From positions 1 through 64,000 of the forward strand of contig NZ_FCOP01000012.1 in assembly GCF_900021175.1 (NCBI RefSeq): a stretch of DNA of 64,000 nt, given 5' to 3'. Shown here one piece after another: positions 36,817 to 46,908 of this stretch. The stretch is from Pseudenterobacter timonensis (GTDB lineage Bacteria; Pseudomonadota; Gammaproteobacteria; Enterobacterales; Enterobacteriaceae). Position numbers and translations under genes: made by a program. Numbering within the stretch: the stretch's first letter is position 1; each line of letters begins with the position of its first letter. The notes under the pieces were generated by a model. It searched no databases. It saw nothing but the letters and a program-made list of their open reading frames with translations, and was not told where the DNA came from.

Positions 36817-36976
36817 TAAGGGGCGCCGGTCTGGAGGTAAATGATGCCGCTCCCCGACCGATCTGCTGGTAAAGTATGGCGGTACAAAAGATTTAGCCAT
36901 TTGCCGCGCGGTCTGGCTACTATTAAAAGTCGGACATGAAGATCCGCTAAACCGTAAGACCAACTAAGGGGAAGCT

Positions 36977-37528
36977 ATGCTGAACGATATTCTGAATACT
37001 GAAGTGACGACCATCGATGGCGAAAAAACGACGCTGGAGAGCTATCGTGGCAAGGTGCTGCTCATCGTTAACGTCGCCTCGAAATGCGGGCTGACGCCGC
37101 AGTACGAACAGCTGGAGAATATTCATAAGGCGTGGGAGAAGGATGGCTTTTGCGTGCTGGGCTTCCCGTGCAATCAGTTCCTTGGACAGGAGCCGGGCAG
37201 CGAAGAGGAGATCAAAACCTTCTGCAGCACCACTTACGGGGTGACTTTCCCGATGTTCAGCAAGATCGACGTGAATGGCGAACAGCGCCATCCGCTCTAT
37301 GAGAAGCTGATCGCCGCCGCACCCACCGCCGTAGCCCCGGAGCAGAGCGGCTTCTACGAGCGTATGGCCAGCAAAGGCCGCGCGCCGCTCTATCCTGACG
37401 ATATTCTGTGGAACTTCGAAAAATTCCTTATCGGCCGTGACGGAGAGGTTGTTCAGCGCTTCTCTCCTGATATGACGCCGGAAGATCCGATTGTGATGGA
37501 AGCAATTAAGCTGGCGCTGGCGAAATAA
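36977..37528 (+). CDS. btuE: Thioredoxin/glutathione peroxidase BtuE
   Basis: Non-essential peroxidase that reduces H2O2 and organic hydroperoxides with thioredoxin or glutathione; despite its name it is not needed for B12 uptake. 183 residues. Catalytic Cys37 in [14 protein letters not shown], then [12 protein letters not shown], and Trp/Asn in [18 protein letters not shown] ribosome site. The stop codon overlaps the btuD start (TAATG). Confidence 0.96.
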   Translation: MLNDILNTEVTTIDGEKTTLESYRGKVLLIVNVASKCGLTPQYEQLENIHKAWEKDGFCVLGFPCNQFLGQEPGSEEEIKTFCSTTYGVTFPMFSKIDVNGEQRHPLYEKLIAAAPTAVAPEQSGFYERMASKGRAPLYPDDILWNFEKFLIGRDGEVVQRFSPDMTPEDPIVMEAIKLALAK

Positions 37529-38280
37529 TGCAGGTTATGCAGCTTGTGGAGGTGGCGCAGGGGGAGCGGCTAAAGCCGTTGTCCGGCGAGATAAACAGCG
37601 GCGAAATCATCCACCTGGTCGGCCCCAACGGGGCGGGCAAAAGCACGCTGCTGGGTAGAATGGCGGGAATGACCTTTGGTGCAGGCGAGATCCGGCTGCA
37701 AGCGCGTTCACTGCGGGAGTGGTCGCCGGGGGAACTGGCGCACCGGCGCAGCTATCTGGTCCAGCAGCAGATGCCCCCTTTCGCCATGCCGGTCTGGCAC
37801 TATCTGCAGCTGCATCAGCCGAAAGGCGCCTGCGCTTCGCTGCTGGAAGCGGTGGCGGATGCGCTGGGTATCGGGGATAAGCTGACCCGCAGCGCCCGGG
37901 CGCTTTCGGGCGGAGAATGGCAGCGGGTGCGGCTTGCGGCGGCCATCCTGCAGATCCATCCGGCTGCCGCGCCGGAAGGGTGCTTGCTGCTGCTGGATGA
38001 GCCGATGAGCGGTCTCGACGTCGCCCAGCAGGCGGCGCTGGATCGCCTGCTCAGCCAGCTTGCCCGCCAGGGGATCGCGGTAGTGATGAGCAGCCACGAT
38101 CTTAACCATACGCTTCGCCACGCCCACCGGGTATGGCTGCTGGCGAAGGGGGAGCTTCTGGCGAGCGGTTCGCGAGACAGCGTACTTACGCCGCACCATC
38201 TCGATCGCGCCTACGGCATCCATTTTCACCGGCTGGAGCTCGAGGGGCACAGAATGCTGATTTCTGCCGCTCCGCAGTAA
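37528..38280 (+). CDS. btuD: Vitamin B12 ABC transporter ATP-binding protein
   Basis: ATPase subunit of BtuCD. 250 residues. Walker [10 protein letters not shown] (about 36-44), signature [12 protein letters not shown], Walker [13 protein letters not shown] and switch His in [10 protein letters not shown]. Shares one base with btuE. Because btuC is now far upstream behind an oppositely oriented gene, btuD expression must come from a promoter in or before btuE or from the exporter unit. Confidence 0.96.
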   Translation: MQVMQLVEVAQGERLKPLSGEINSGEIIHLVGPNGAGKSTLLGRMAGMTFGAGEIRLQARSLREWSPGELAHRRSYLVQQQMPPFAMPVWHYLQLHQPKGACASLLEAVADALGIGDKLTRSARALSGGEWQRVRLAAAILQIHPAAAPEGCLLLLDEPMSGLDVAQQAALDRLLSQLARQGIAVVMSSHDLNHTLRHAHRVWLLAKGELLASGSRDSVLTPHHLDRAYGIHFHRLELEGHRMLISAAPQ

Positions 38281-38354
38281 GCGCTTCTTGCAACCGCGTC
38301 GGCAGACACGCTAAATTACGGAAAGAATACAAAAAGCAGAGGATTGCTCTGAAA

Positions 38355-38819
38355 ATGCGTTTCTGGATCCTTCTTGTAGGCGTACTTGTTCTTGCCGGAT
38401 GCAGCAGCCATCGTGCGCCGCCGCCTAATCCGCGGCTCTCCGACTCCATCACTGTTATCGCCAGCCTTAACGATCAACTGGCGCACTGGCGCGGCACGCC
38501 TTACCGTTACGGCGGCATGAGCCGTGGCGGCGTGGATTGCTCCGGGTTTGTGCTGATGACCTTTCGTGACCGGTTCAAACTACAGCTTCCGCGCGAAACG
38601 CGCGAGCAGGCGGAGATCGGTACGGAGATCGACAAAGACGAGTTGCTGCCGGGCGATCTGGTCTTTTTTAAAACCGGCTCAGGCGAGAGCGGGCTGCACG
38701 TGGGGATCTACGACACGGATAACCAGTTTATCCACGCCTCCACCAGTCGCGGCGTGATGCGCTCTTCCCTCGATAACGTCTACTGGCGTAAAAAATTCTG
38801 GCAGGCGCGCCGCATTTAA
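38355..38819 (+). CDS. nlpC: NlpC lipoprotein, NlpC/P60 peptidase family
   Basis: Predicted murein-modifying lipoprotein. 154 residues from MRFWILLVGVLVLAGCSSH; the lipobox LAGC fixes Cys15-16 as the lipid site. NlpC/P60 catalytic residues are visible: Cys in GGVDCSGFVL, His in LHVGIYD and polar residue in FIHAST. Matches E. coli NlpC in length. The open frame before this ATG overlaps btuD and is not used. Confidence 0.94.
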   Translation: MRFWILLVGVLVLAGCSSHRAPPPNPRLSDSITVIASLNDQLAHWRGTPYRYGGMSRGGVDCSGFVLMTFRDRFKLQLPRETREQAEIGTEIDKDELLPGDLVFFKTGSGESGLHVGIYDTDNQFIHASTSRGVMRSSLDNVYWRKKFWQARRI

Positions 38820-38901
38820 TCTGGCGCACCCTCTTTGCAGGCGGGGTGAATAGTCTCGCCTTCGATTCTAATAATCATCATCATTCATCCCCTTGATTTA
38901 T

Positions 38902-38930
38902 CCCCGGTTTTCACCCGGGGGCGCCTTTTT
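38902..38930 (+). terminator. Probable terminator after nlpC
   Basis: CCCCGG pairs with CCGGGG around TTTTCACC-type loop and is followed after GCGCC by five T residues. Confidence 0.6.
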
Positions 38931-39004
38931 CAGAGACTGGCTATCCTCTGATATCCAGGATAAACTTATTTTTAATCAGGGAATGCCTTAATTAAAAGGA
39001 ACGA

Positions 39005-39100
39005 ATGAAATTATTTTTAGTAGAATTAACTAAGCGAAAATTTCTTGGTATTTATAGCGGAATGCCATTACAAAAATACAGAGCGGGGCGGACGCAATGA
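39005..39100 (+). CDS. 31-residue ORF overlapping the ydiV start
   Basis: Starts MKLFLVELTKRKFLG and ends KYRAGRTQ; basic, no signal peptide. AAAGGA lies six bases before the ATG, a better ribosome site than that of ydiV. Its TGA overlaps the ydiV ATG as ATGA, the standard arrangement for translational coupling. It lies outside any known protein I recognise. It may be a regulatory leader ORF for ydiV. Existence as a translated peptide is inferred, not proven. Confidence 0.5.
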   Translation: MKLFLVELTKRKFLGIYSGMPLQKYRAGRTQ

Positions 39101-39807
39101 TTGTCACCCTGAATACGCCTTTTCAGTCAGAGCTGTTATTCCTTCCTGCACGCAATAGTGAAGGTCAGTTACAGGGCTTAGAGATTCTGGCTAACTTTAT
39201 TGAGGTGGATTCCGATGTCCGTATACCGACCGGGCTGGTTATTCCCCGCCTGAGCGCCGGAGAGGAGCTCGCGCTGTTCCATGAAAAACTGGCATTGCTG
39301 GAGACCTGTAAGCTTTTCTTTATCCAGCACCATCTGCTTGCCTGGATAAATATTACCCCCAATATTGTCAGCTACCTTTTAAGCGACGGCCATGCGGCCT
39401 GGATTCTCAGTCGTTTTCCTTTTCTCGAACTGACCATTAATGAGAATTATCCCGGCATAAATAACGGTAAGGACGATCCGCAGCTGGCGCGGATGGCGAT
39501 CCACTTTCCGCTCGTGCTCGCGGATTTCGGGGCGGGGGCCGCCTCTACCCGTGCCATCTTTGACGGGCTCTTCAGGCGGATAGTGCTGGACAAAGGTTTT
39601 ATCCAGCAAACGATGACCAGCCTCTCTTTCGAGCCCTTTATGCGCGCCATACTTTCCCAGATTACCCCTTACTGCCAGTCGGTAATGGTGGCCGGTATTG
39701 ACGATCAGAACGCCCTGCAGCGCGTACTGCCGTTCGGCTTTAGCGCCATGCAGGGCAACCTGTGGCCTGCCGTCAGCGAAAGCCAGGTCACCTCGCTGGT
39801 ACAGTAA
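39097..39807 (+). CDS. ydiV: Anti-FlhDC factor, degenerate EAL protein
   Basis: 236 residues (E. coli 237). EAL-fold protein without c-di-GMP activity that binds FlhD, blocks FlhDC and directs it to ClpXP, turning off flagella when nutrients are poor. The EAL catalytic motif is missing (GLEILANF replaces the EAL strand), while family features [23 protein letters not shown] and [17 protein letters not shown] remain. The ribosome site is weak; the start is overlapped by a 31-codon ORF. Confidence 0.92.
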   Translation: MIVTLNTPFQSELLFLPARNSEGQLQGLEILANFIEVDSDVRIPTGLVIPRLSAGEELALFHEKLALLETCKLFFIQHHLLAWINITPNIVSYLLSDGHAAWILSRFPFLELTINENYPGINNGKDDPQLARMAIHFPLVLADFGAGAASTRAIFDGLFRRIVLDKGFIQQTMTSLSFEPFMRAILSQITPYCQSVMVAGIDDQNALQRVLPFGFSAMQGNLWPAVSESQVTSLVQ

Positions 39808-39868
39808 CCCTGCTCTTCGCCCGTGTTTAACGCCGGGTAAACCTTCTACACTAAAGGCAGGAGGCGCT

Positions 39869-41311
39869 ATGACCCTGTCTTTTACTGCCAACTGGCATGA
39901 TGAACTTCCCGGTTTTTACACCGAACTGAAGCCGACGCCGCTGCAGAATGCGCGGCTGATCTGGCAAAACGATGATCTGGCGCAGACGTTAGGCGTCCCC
40001 CCGTCGCTGTTTCAGCCCGAGCAGGGGCCGGGCGTCTGGGGTGGAGAGACGCTGCTGCCCGGCATGAAACCGCTCGCTCAGGTCTACAGTGGCCACCAGT
40101 TTGGCGTCTGGGCCGGTCAGCTTGGCGACGGGCGCGGGATCCTGCTGGGGGAACAGCAGCTTGCCGGGGGGAAAACCGTAGACTGGCATCTGAAAGGGGC
40201 GGGGATGACGCCCTATTCGCGGATGGGCGATGGCCGCGCGGTGCTGCGCTCTACGCTTCGTGAAAGTCTTGCCGGCGAAGCGATGCACGCGCTGGGTATT
40301 CCCACTACCCGGTCGCTGGCGATTGTCACCAGCGATACGCCGGTAGCGCGTGAAACCATGGAAACGGGGGCAATGCTGATGCGTATTGCGGAAAGCCACG
40401 TCCGTTTCGGCCATTTCGAACACTTCTACTATCGCCGCGAGCCGGAAAAAGTGCGCCAGCTGGCGGATTTTGTCATTCATCAGCACTGGCCGCAGTGGCG
40501 CGACGAGGCCGACAAATATCTGCTCTGGTTTCAGGACGTGGTGGCCCGCACGGCGACGCTGATAGCCAGCTGGCAGTGCACAGGCTTTGCGCATGGCGTC
40601 ATGAATACCGACAACATGTCGATCCTCGGCCTGACGCTGGATTACGGTCCGTATGGTTTTCTGGATGACTACCAGCCGGGCTTTATCTGCAACCACTCCG
40701 ATTATCAGGGGCGCTATAGCTTCGACAACCAACCCGCCGTCGGGCTCTGGAACCTCCAGCGGCTGGCGCAATCTCTGTCGCCCTTTATCACGCCGGAAGC
40801 GCTTAACCACGCCCTGGATAGCTATCAGGAGGTGCTGCTGCGCGCCTATGGCAGAGCGATGCGCCATAAGCTGGGGTTCACGACGCAGGAGCAGGGCGAT
40901 AATGCGATCCTCCAGGAATTACTGGCGCTGATGGCGCGAGAAGGGAGTGACTATACCCGCACCTTCCGCATGCTGAACCAGACGGAGCAGGAGAGCGGTG
41001 CGTCGCCGCTGCGCGATGAGTTTATCGACCGGCAGGCCTTCGACGACTGGTTTGCCCGCTATCGGGAGCGTCTGCAGCGTGAGGGGGTTGATGATGCCGC
41101 CCGACGCGCGCAGATGGATGCGACCAACCCGGCGATGATATTGCGTAACTGGCTTGCCCAGCGCGCGATTACCCAGGCGGAGCAGGGCGATTACGGGGAG
41201 CTGCACAGGCTTCATCAGGCGCTTCGCACGCCCTTTACCGATCGGGAGGATGACTACGTCAGCCGCCCGCCGGACTGGGGCAAGCGGCTGGAGGTGAGCT
41301 GCTCCAGCTAA
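39869..41311 (+). CDS. selO: Protein adenylyltransferase SelO
   Basis: Pseudokinase-fold enzyme that transfers AMP to Ser/Thr/Tyr of redox proteins (formerly YdiU). 480 residues (E. coli 478) starting [15 protein letters not shown], nine bases after AGGAGG. The nucleotide-binding segments [24 protein letters not shown] and [26 protein letters not shown] are visible. The upstream open frame overlaps ydiV and is not coding. Confidence 0.96.
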   Translation: MTLSFTANWHDELPGFYTELKPTPLQNARLIWQNDDLAQTLGVPPSLFQPEQGPGVWGGETLLPGMKPLAQVYSGHQFGVWAGQLGDGRGILLGEQQLAGGKTVDWHLKGAGMTPYSRMGDGRAVLRSTLRESLAGEAMHALGIPTTRSLAIVTSDTPVARETMETGAMLMRIAESHVRFGHFEHFYYRREPEKVRQLADFVIHQHWPQWRDEADKYLLWFQDVVARTATLIASWQCTGFAHGVMNTDNMSILGLTLDYGPYGFLDDYQPGFICNHSDYQGRYSFDNQPAVGLWNLQRLAQSLSPFITPEALNHALDSYQEVLLRAYGRAMRHKLGFTTQEQGDNAILQELLALMAREGSDYTRTFRMLNQTEQESGASPLRDEFIDRQAFDDWFARYRERLQREGVDDAARRAQMDATNPAMILRNWLAQRAITQAEQGDYGELHRLHQALRTPFTDREDDYVSRPPDWGKRLEVSCSS

Positions 41312-41396
41312 GGAGCGGGAAAGATCTGCGGTGCGCCGTCACGTCAGAGCTGCGTCAGCGTCATAAGTGACGGACGAAAAGACGCGGAAGGGCGGT

Positions 41397-41468
41397 ATGG
41401 CATACCAACTTTCCATAAACAATCGAAAGCGCTGGCTGCCCGAGGACAATCTGGGTGGCTGGCTGTAA
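41397..41468 (+). CDS. Possible 23-residue ORF between selO and hemP
   Basis: ATG with GGAAGGGCGG upstream opens a frame reading MAYQLSINNRKRWLPEDN and ending in LGGWL. It is preceded by an acceptable ribosome site but has no other support. It ends two bases before the convergent hemP stop. Could be chance. Confidence 0.2.
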   Translation: MAYQLSINNRKRWLPEDNLGGWL

Positions 41469-41470
41469 GC

Positions 41471-41659
41471 TTATTTTGTGAGGATCAATTTCCCGGCTTG
41501 GGTCTGACGCAGCAGGTAGTGCTGCCCGTCATGCTCGATGATCACTCTCCCTTCCTCACCCAGCAGGCTTTTGCTGTCGATTCGGCGATCGCCGGGGAGA
41601 CGGGAAGGGGCTGTGTGTTTTTTTGCAGGCGTTGTCGCAGTGTTATCCATACGTGACAT
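41471..41659 (-). CDS. hemP: Hemin uptake protein HemP
   Basis: 62 residues from [14 protein letters not shown]; conserved HemP core [22 protein letters not shown] and [15 protein letters not shown]. Small iron-regulated protein (YdiE in E. coli), function in haem/iron metabolism not well defined. The frame continues upstream to 41704, but that extension runs through a Fur box and cannot be the start. No strong Shine-Dalgarno is visible at either MSR or MDN. Confidence 0.88.
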   Translation of the reverse strand: MSRMDNTATTPAKKHTAPSRLPGDRRIDSKSLLGEEGRVIIEHDGQHYLLRQTQAGKLILTK

Positions 41660-41683
41660 GATGTTCAAAACAGCAATCAATGT

Positions 41684-41702
41684 AACAATGATTATCATTA
41701 TC
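41684..41702 (-). promoter_or_regulatory. Fur box of hemP
   Basis: ATGATTATCATTATC at 41688-41702 plus flank matches 17 of 19 positions of the Fur consensus. It lies 25 bases before the hemP start. Confidence 0.85.
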
Positions 41703-41805
41703 AATAAATTAAAAATTCACAGCAAGCGTTTTGTGAAAAACTTTGACGGGATTAAGTTTGGGGGCAGTGTACAAGCTGTAAAAGTTCGGGGGCAATACAA
41801 AACGC

Positions 41806-41835
41806 AGGCCGGGTAAGCGAAGCGCTACCCGGCAG
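41806..41835. repeat. Single REP-like palindrome between hemP and aroH
   Basis: GCCGGGTAAGCG and CGCTACCCGGC form an imperfect palindrome of the enterobacterial REP (PU/Y) type. Located just past the aroH stop codon, the usual extragenic position. Confidence 0.7.
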
Positions 41836-41839
41836 GATT

Positions 41840-42886
41840 TTAAAAGCGCGTATCAGCAGCCGCAGCCAATTTCTCCAGCAGCAGTTCGCTGTCTTCCCAG
41901 CTCAGGCAAGGGTCGGTGATCGATTGTCCATAGACCATTGACTGCCCGGCCACCACCTTCTGCGTTCCCTCTTTCAGGAAGCTTTCCGCCATGATCCCCG
42001 CGACGGCAGACGAGCCGCTGCGGATCTGCTGGCAGACCTCATCGCACACGTCGAGCTGGCGACGGTGCTGCTTCTGGCAGTTGCCGTGGCTGAAGTCGAT
42101 GACCAGCTGCTCCGGCAGATCAAATTCGCTCAGCGTTTCGCAGGCAGCAGCGATATCCTCGGCGTGATAGTTCGGCTTCTTACCGCCGCGCATAATGATA
42201 TGGCCGTAAGGGTTGCCGCTGGTCTGGTAAATGGTCATCTGCCCGTTTTTATCGGGCGAGAGGAACATATGGCTGGCGCGGGCGGCGCGGATAGCATCCA
42301 CCGCGATGCGCGTATTGCCGTCGGTACCATTTTTAAAGCCCACCGGGCAGGAGAGGGCGGAGGCCATCTCCCGGTGGATCTGGCTTTCCGTGGTACGTGC
42401 GCCAATGGCGCCCCAGCTGATCAGGTCGGCAATAAATTGCCCGGTCACCATATCCAGAAACTCGGTTGCCGTCGGCACCCCCAGTTCGTTCACCGCCAGC
42501 AGCAGCTTACGCGCCAGCTCAATACCGTGATTAACGCGGTAGCTGCCATTAAGATCGGGATCGGAAATTAACCCTTTCCACCCCACCACGGTGCGCGGCT
42601 TTTCGAAGTAGGTTCGCATCACTATCTCGAGGCGATCCTGATATTTGTCGCGTTGATCCTTCAGACGGCTGGCGTACTCCATCGCCGCGTCCAGATCGTG
42701 AATGGAGCAGGGGCCGATAATGACCAGCAGACGGCGATCTTCGCCGTTAAGGATTTTTTCTATGCGTCGGCGTGACGCAGTGACATGTTCCGCTACCGCG
42801 GTGGAGACGGGATGGCGCTGCGCCAGTTCTGCGGGCGTCACCAGACTTTCAATGCGCGCCGTGCGCAGTTCGTCGGTTTTGTTCAT
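41840..42886 (-). CDS. aroH: 3-deoxy-7-phosphoheptulonate synthase, Trp-sensitive
   Basis: First step of the shikimate pathway, joining PEP and erythrose 4-phosphate; the isozyme feedback-inhibited by tryptophan. 348 residues as in E. coli. Conserved class I motifs: IIGPCSIHD near residue 57, RTYFEKPRTVVGWKGL, GARTTESQ, and IDFSHGNCQKQH with metal-binding His. A TrpR operator lies upstream and a GC hairpin (42974-42991) lies in its long leader. Confidence 0.97.
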   Translation of the reverse strand: MNKTDELRTARIESLVTPAELAQRHPVSTAVAEHVTASRRRIEKILNGEDRRLLVIIGPCSIHDLDAAMEYASRLKDQRDKYQDRLEIVMRTYFEKPRTVVGWKGLISDPDLNGSYRVNHGIELARKLLLAVNELGVPTATEFLDMVTGQFIADLISWGAIGARTTESQIHREMASALSCPVGFKNGTDGNTRIAVDAIRAARASHMFLSPDKNGQMTIYQTSGNPYGHIIMRGGKKPNYHAEDIAAACETLSEFDLPEQLVIDFSHGNCQKQHRRQLDVCDEVCQQIRSGSSAVAGIMAESFLKEGTQKVVAGQSMVYGQSITDPCLSWEDSELLLEKLAAAADTRF

Positions 42887-43001
42887 GGCTTATCTCAGAA
42901 ATTTGTGCTTCATCGGCAGACTACCGGGAAGTGATGCGCATCACCTTAAACCAATCCCTGCTGATTTCAAGTTTGCGGAGCGGCGCTCCGCGAATGGCGC
43001 T

Positions 43002-43043
43002 ATCATAACGTAAAATAAACCATTGTACTAGCTTATTAGTACA
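43002..43043 (-). promoter_or_regulatory. aroH promoter with TrpR operator
   Basis: TGTACTAGCTTATTAGTACA (43024-43043) is a near-perfect palindrome agreeing with the TrpR consensus at 17 of 20 positions. On the minus strand its proximal half supplies a -35 (TAGTAC) 17 bases from a -10 TATGAT (43002-43007). The operator also contains the ppsR stop codon. The position over the -35 agrees with the known aroH operator of E. coli. Confidence 0.8.
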
Positions 43044-43869
43044 TGCGGCGGCTAAGACCCATAATGTCGAGGATTTTGGTGGCGATCTCTTCTACGGAGT
43101 AGTTGGTACTGTTCAGGCAGGGGATCTGGTTCTTGCGGTATAACGCTTCCACTTCCGCCACCTCCATCCGGCACTGGCGCATAGAGGCGTAGCGGCTGTT
43201 TTCCCTGCGCTCCTCGCGGATAGCGGCCAGCCGCTCCGGATTGATCGTCAGTCCGAACAGCTTATGTTGGAGCGGCTTGAGCGCGGCGGGCAGCACCAGA
43301 TTATCCATATCGTCGGCGATAAACGGGTAGTTGGCCGCGCGGATGCCGAACTGCATCGCCAGATAGAGGCTGGTGGGGGTTTTGCCGCAGCGGGAGACGC
43401 CCAGCAGGATCACCTGCGCCTGATCCAGATTGCGCAACGAGATGCCGTCATCATGGGCAAGGGTGTAATCGATGGCGGCAATACGCGCATCGTATTTGGT
43501 GAGGTTACCCGGAGTCAGGCCGTGGGTACGGTGGGCGACAGGGGTCGGATCCAGCTTCAGCTCCTCCTGAAGCGGGGCGACCAGCGCCTGGACGATATCC
43601 TGACAAAATCCCTCGCTTTGCATGATGATGCGACGAATTTCGGGAAGTACGATGGAGTAAAAGACCAGCGGCCTGATGCCGGTCTGCTGGTAGATGGCGT
43701 CGATCTGATCTTTTACCGCCCTGGCGCGGCTCTCGTTCTCCACAAAGGGCAGCGTGATGCTGTTGATCGCCACCGGGAATTGCGACATCACCGCGTGGCC
43801 CAGTACCTCGGCGGTGATCGCCGTACCATCGGAAATATAAAAAACATGACGATCGACAGCGTTATCCAT
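43036..43869 (-). CDS. ppsR: PEP synthetase regulatory protein (kinase/pyrophosphorylase)
   Basis: DUF299 bifunctional ADP-dependent kinase and Pi-dependent pyrophosphorylase that switches PpsA off and on by modifying its regulatory threonine. 277 residues. P-loop [13 protein letters not shown] near residue 150. Divergent from its target ppsA with 336 bases between. Its final codons overlap the TrpR operator of aroH. Confidence 0.97.
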   Translation of the reverse strand: MDNAVDRHVFYISDGTAITAEVLGHAVMSQFPVAINSITLPFVENESRARAVKDQIDAIYQQTGIRPLVFYSIVLPEIRRIIMQSEGFCQDIVQALVAPLQEELKLDPTPVAHRTHGLTPGNLTKYDARIAAIDYTLAHDDGISLRNLDQAQVILLGVSRCGKTPTSLYLAMQFGIRAANYPFIADDMDNLVLPAALKPLQHKLFGLTINPERLAAIREERRENSRYASMRQCRMEVAEVEALYRKNQIPCLNSTNYSVEEIATKILDIMGLSRRMY

Positions 43870-44102
43870 TATATCCGTCCAGAATTATGTCGCTAATAGA
43901 CTGAAAGCATAAATTAAAAAAGCAAAGTACAACAGTAAAGAAGATTCCTGGAATAGAAATGAAACGCAGTTTTTATAATTAATGAAAAACGGCGTTCATT
44001 TTTTCAAAGCAGAGGATAGACCGATGGTTTTTAGGGGAATTTAACAGAATCATGAGGTTACATCGTGAGGCGGATCAATCTTAAAACAACAAAAAATAAG
44101 TT

Positions 44103-44118
44103 GCTTACACGATTCACC
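44103..44118 (-). promoter_or_regulatory. Candidate Cra (FruR) site upstream of ppsA
   Basis: On the minus strand GGTGAATCGTGTAAGC matches 13 of 16 positions of GCTGAATCGTTTCAGC. It lies about 90 bases before ppsA, a known Cra-activated gene. The rest of the ppsR-ppsA gap (43870-44205) is AT-rich with no gene. Confidence 0.65.
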
Positions 44119-44205
44119 GTTTTTTTGCCCGCAATAAATATGCCACTATAAACCGGTAGTCAGGTGTTACTTACTCCGATCAAATATCACAAAAGGATTG
44201 TTTCG

Positions 44206-46584
44206 ATGTCCAACAATGGCTCGTCACCGCTGGTGCTTTGGTATAACCAACTCGGCATGAATGATGTAGACAGAGTTGGAGGCAAAAATGCCTCCCTGGG
44301 TGAAATGATTACAAATCTGTCGGGCATGGGTGTCTCCGTACCGAACGGATTTGCGACAACCGCCGATGCATTTAACCTTTTTCTCGACCAAAGCGGCGTA
44401 AATCAGCGCATTTACGACCTGCTGGATAAAACGGATATTGACGATGTCACCGAGCTTGCCAAAGCCGGGGCGCAGATCCGCCAGTGGATTATCGATACAC
44501 CTTTCCAGCCGGAGCTGGAAAAAGCCATTCATGACGCCTATAACCAGCTCTCCGCGGACGACGCGGAAGCCTCCTTCGCAGTGCGCTCCTCCGCCACGGC
44601 GGAAGATATGCCGGACGCCTCCTTTGCGGGCCAGCAGGAGACCTTCCTCAACGTACAGGGCTATGATGCGGTGCTGGTGGCGGTGAAGCATGTTTTCGCC
44701 TCGCTCTTTAACGATCGCGCTATCTCCTATCGTGTCCACCAGGGCTACGACCATCGCGGCGTCGCGCTCTCGGCGGGCGTGCAGCGCATGGTGCGCTCTG
44801 ATGTCGGCTCCTCCGGCGTGATGTTCTCCATTGATACCGAATCGGGTTTTGATCAGGTGGTCTTTATCACCTCCGCCTGGGGCCTGGGCGAGATGGTGGT
44901 GCAGGGCGCTGTCAACCCGGACGAGTTTTATGTCCACAAGCCGACCCTGGCGGCGGAGCGCCCGGCTATCGTGCGCCGCACCATGGGGTCGAAGAAGATC
45001 CGCATGATCTACGCCCCGACTCAGGAGCATGGCAAGCAGGTCAAAATCGAAGATGTGCCGCAGGAGCAGCGCGACCGTTTCTCGCTGGAGGATGCTGAAG
45101 TCCAGGAGCTGGCGAAGCAGGCGGTGCAAATTGAGAAACACTATGGCCGCCCGATGGATATCGAGTGGGCGAAGGATGGCCATACCGGCAAGCTTTTCAT
45201 CGTGCAGGCGCGACCGGAAACGGTGCGTTCACGCGGACAGGTGATGGAGCGCTACACGCTGCATTCCCAGGGGCAGATTGTCGCGGAAGGTCGCGCCATC
45301 GGCCACCGTATCGGCGCGGGCACCGTCAAGGTGATCCACGACATCAGCGAGATGAACCGCATTCAGCCAGGGGATGTGCTGGTGACCGACATGACCGACC
45401 CGGACTGGGAGCCGATCATGAAAAAGGCCTCCGCGATTGTGACCAACCGCGGCGGACGTACCTGCCACGCGGCGATCATCGCCCGTGAGCTGGGGATCCC
45501 GGCAGTGGTGGGCTGCGGCGACGCCACCGAGCGCATTAAGGATGATGAAAAAGTTACCGTTTCCTGTGCGGAAGGGGATACCGGCTACGTCTATGCCGAT
45601 ATTCTCGATTTCAGCGTGAAAAGCTCCAGCGTCGATACCATGCCCGATCTGCCGCTGAAGATCATGATGAACGTCGGCAACCCGGACCGCGCGTTTGATT
45701 TTGCCTGTCTGCCGAACGAAGGGGTGGGGCTGGCGCGTCTGGAATTTATCATTAACCGCATGATCGGCGTCCACCCGCGCGCGCTGCTGGAGTTTGACCA
45801 GCAGGAGGCAGGGCTACAAAACCAGATCCGCGAAATGATGAAGGGATATGATTCACCGCGCGAATTTTACGTTGGCCGTCTGACCGAAGGTATCGCCACG
45901 CTCGGCGCGGCCTTCTATCCGAAACGCGTTATTGTGCGCCTGTCAGATTTCAAATCGAACGAATATGCCAACCTGGTCGGTGGCGAGCGCTACGAGCCGG
46001 AAGAAGAGAACCCGATGCTCGGCTTCCGCGGGGCGGGGCGTTATGTCTCTGAAAGCTTCCGCGACTGTTTCGCGCTGGAGTGCGAGGCGGTAAAACGGGT
46101 GCGCAACGACATGGGGCTGACCAACGTGGAGATCATGATCCCGTTCGTTCGTACTGTGGATCAGGCGAAAGCGGTGGTGGATGAACTGGCGCGTCAGGGT
46201 CTTAAGCGCGGTGAAAACGGGCTGAAGGTGATTATGATGTGTGAAATCCCCTCTAATGCCCTGCTGGCCGAGCAGTTCCTGGAGCATTTCGATGGATTCT
46301 CGATTGGTTCCAACGATATGACGCAGCTTGCGCTGGGGCTGGATCGTGACTCCGGGGTGGTCTCCGAGCTGTTTGACGAGCGAAACGACGCGGTCAAAGC
46401 TCTGCTGTCGATGGCTATCCGCGCCGCGAAAAAAGAGGGCAAGTATGTGGGGATCTGTGGTCAGGGTCCGTCCGATCACGAAGATTTCGCTGCCTGGCTG
46501 ATGGAGGAGGGTATCGACAGTCTCTCCCTCAACCCGGATACGGTCGTTCAGACCTGGCTGAGCCTGGCCGAACTGAATAAATAA
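44206..46584 (+). CDS. ppsA: Phosphoenolpyruvate synthase
   Basis: Converts pyruvate and ATP to PEP, AMP and phosphate for gluconeogenesis. 792 residues, equal to E. coli, starting [17 protein letters not shown]; an ATG 14 codons earlier lacks a ribosome site. N-terminal ATP-grasp domain, central phosphohistidine domain with [14 protein letters not shown] (catalytic His near 421 with adjacent Thr regulated by PpsR), and C-terminal PEP-binding barrel with [17 protein letters not shown] and [10 protein letters not shown]. Confidence 0.98.
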   Translation: MSNNGSSPLVLWYNQLGMNDVDRVGGKNASLGEMITNLSGMGVSVPNGFATTADAFNLFLDQSGVNQRIYDLLDKTDIDDVTELAKAGAQIRQWIIDTPFQPELEKAIHDAYNQLSADDAEASFAVRSSATAEDMPDASFAGQQETFLNVQGYDAVLVAVKHVFASLFNDRAISYRVHQGYDHRGVALSAGVQRMVRSDVGSSGVMFSIDTESGFDQVVFITSAWGLGEMVVQGAVNPDEFYVHKPTLAAERPAIVRRTMGSKKIRMIYAPTQEHGKQVKIEDVPQEQRDRFSLEDAEVQELAKQAVQIEKHYGRPMDIEWAKDGHTGKLFIVQARPETVRSRGQVMERYTLHSQGQIVAEGRAIGHRIGAGTVKVIHDISEMNRIQPGDVLVTDMTDPDWEPIMKKASAIVTNRGGRTCHAAIIARELGIPAVVGCGDATERIKDDEKVTVSCAEGDTGYVYADILDFSVKSSSVDTMPDLPLKIMMNVGNPDRAFDFACLPNEGVGLARLEFIINRMIGVHPRALLEFDQQEAGLQNQIREMMKGYDSPREFYVGRLTEGIATLGAAFYPKRVIVRLSDFKSNEYANLVGGERYEPEEENPMLGFRGAGRYVSESFRDCFALECEAVKRVRNDMGLTNVEIMIPFVRTVDQAKAVVDELARQGLKRGENGLKVIMMCEIPSNALLAEQFLEHFDGFSIGSNDMTQLALGLDRDSGVVSELFDERNDAVKALLSMAIRAAKKEGKYVGICGQGPSDHEDFAAWLMEEGIDSLSLNPDTVVQTWLSLAELNK

Positions 46585-46598
46585 TCATTACCCTGCCG

Positions 46599-46619
46599 GG
46601 CTCTCTGTCACAGAGAGCC
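46599..46619 (+). terminator. Hairpin after ppsA
   Basis: GGCTCTCTG pairs perfectly with CAGAGAGCC around TCA, 15 bases after the ppsA stop. No T-run follows. The rest of 46620-46908 has no gene that I can support. Confidence 0.45.
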
Positions 46620-46908
46620 TGCTTAAATCCTACCTTCTGCATAATTATCCGGATAATAAAAGTAAAAAAAGCGCTTGATTAGCACGAATAACTCAAAAAA
46701 ATCCCGCCCAACAGAATAATCTTGCCCCTCCGCAGCCTGGTTCAGAAAATTCTTATATTGCTGTGCGTGAGAGCGTCACGGCGACGATGGACTTGTCTCT
46801 CGTACAGAAACTCATTTGTTAAACAGATATTTCCACTAAGGGGCAGGCATACTGCGGATCCTTCAGGCAAATAAACAGCTATTACGTCATGCGTTCTGAG
46901 GAGGGCGA

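Noticed and set aside
41471..41704. Longer hemP starting at 41704 with a hydrophobic N-terminus ([16 protein letters not shown])
   Set aside because: The extension is the Fur box read as protein; known HemP proteins are about 60 residues.
42974..42991. GC hairpin in the aroH leader as an attenuator
   Set aside because: GCGGAGC/GCTCCGC is stable but no T-run follows on the minus strand and no leader peptide is visible, so attenuation is not supported.
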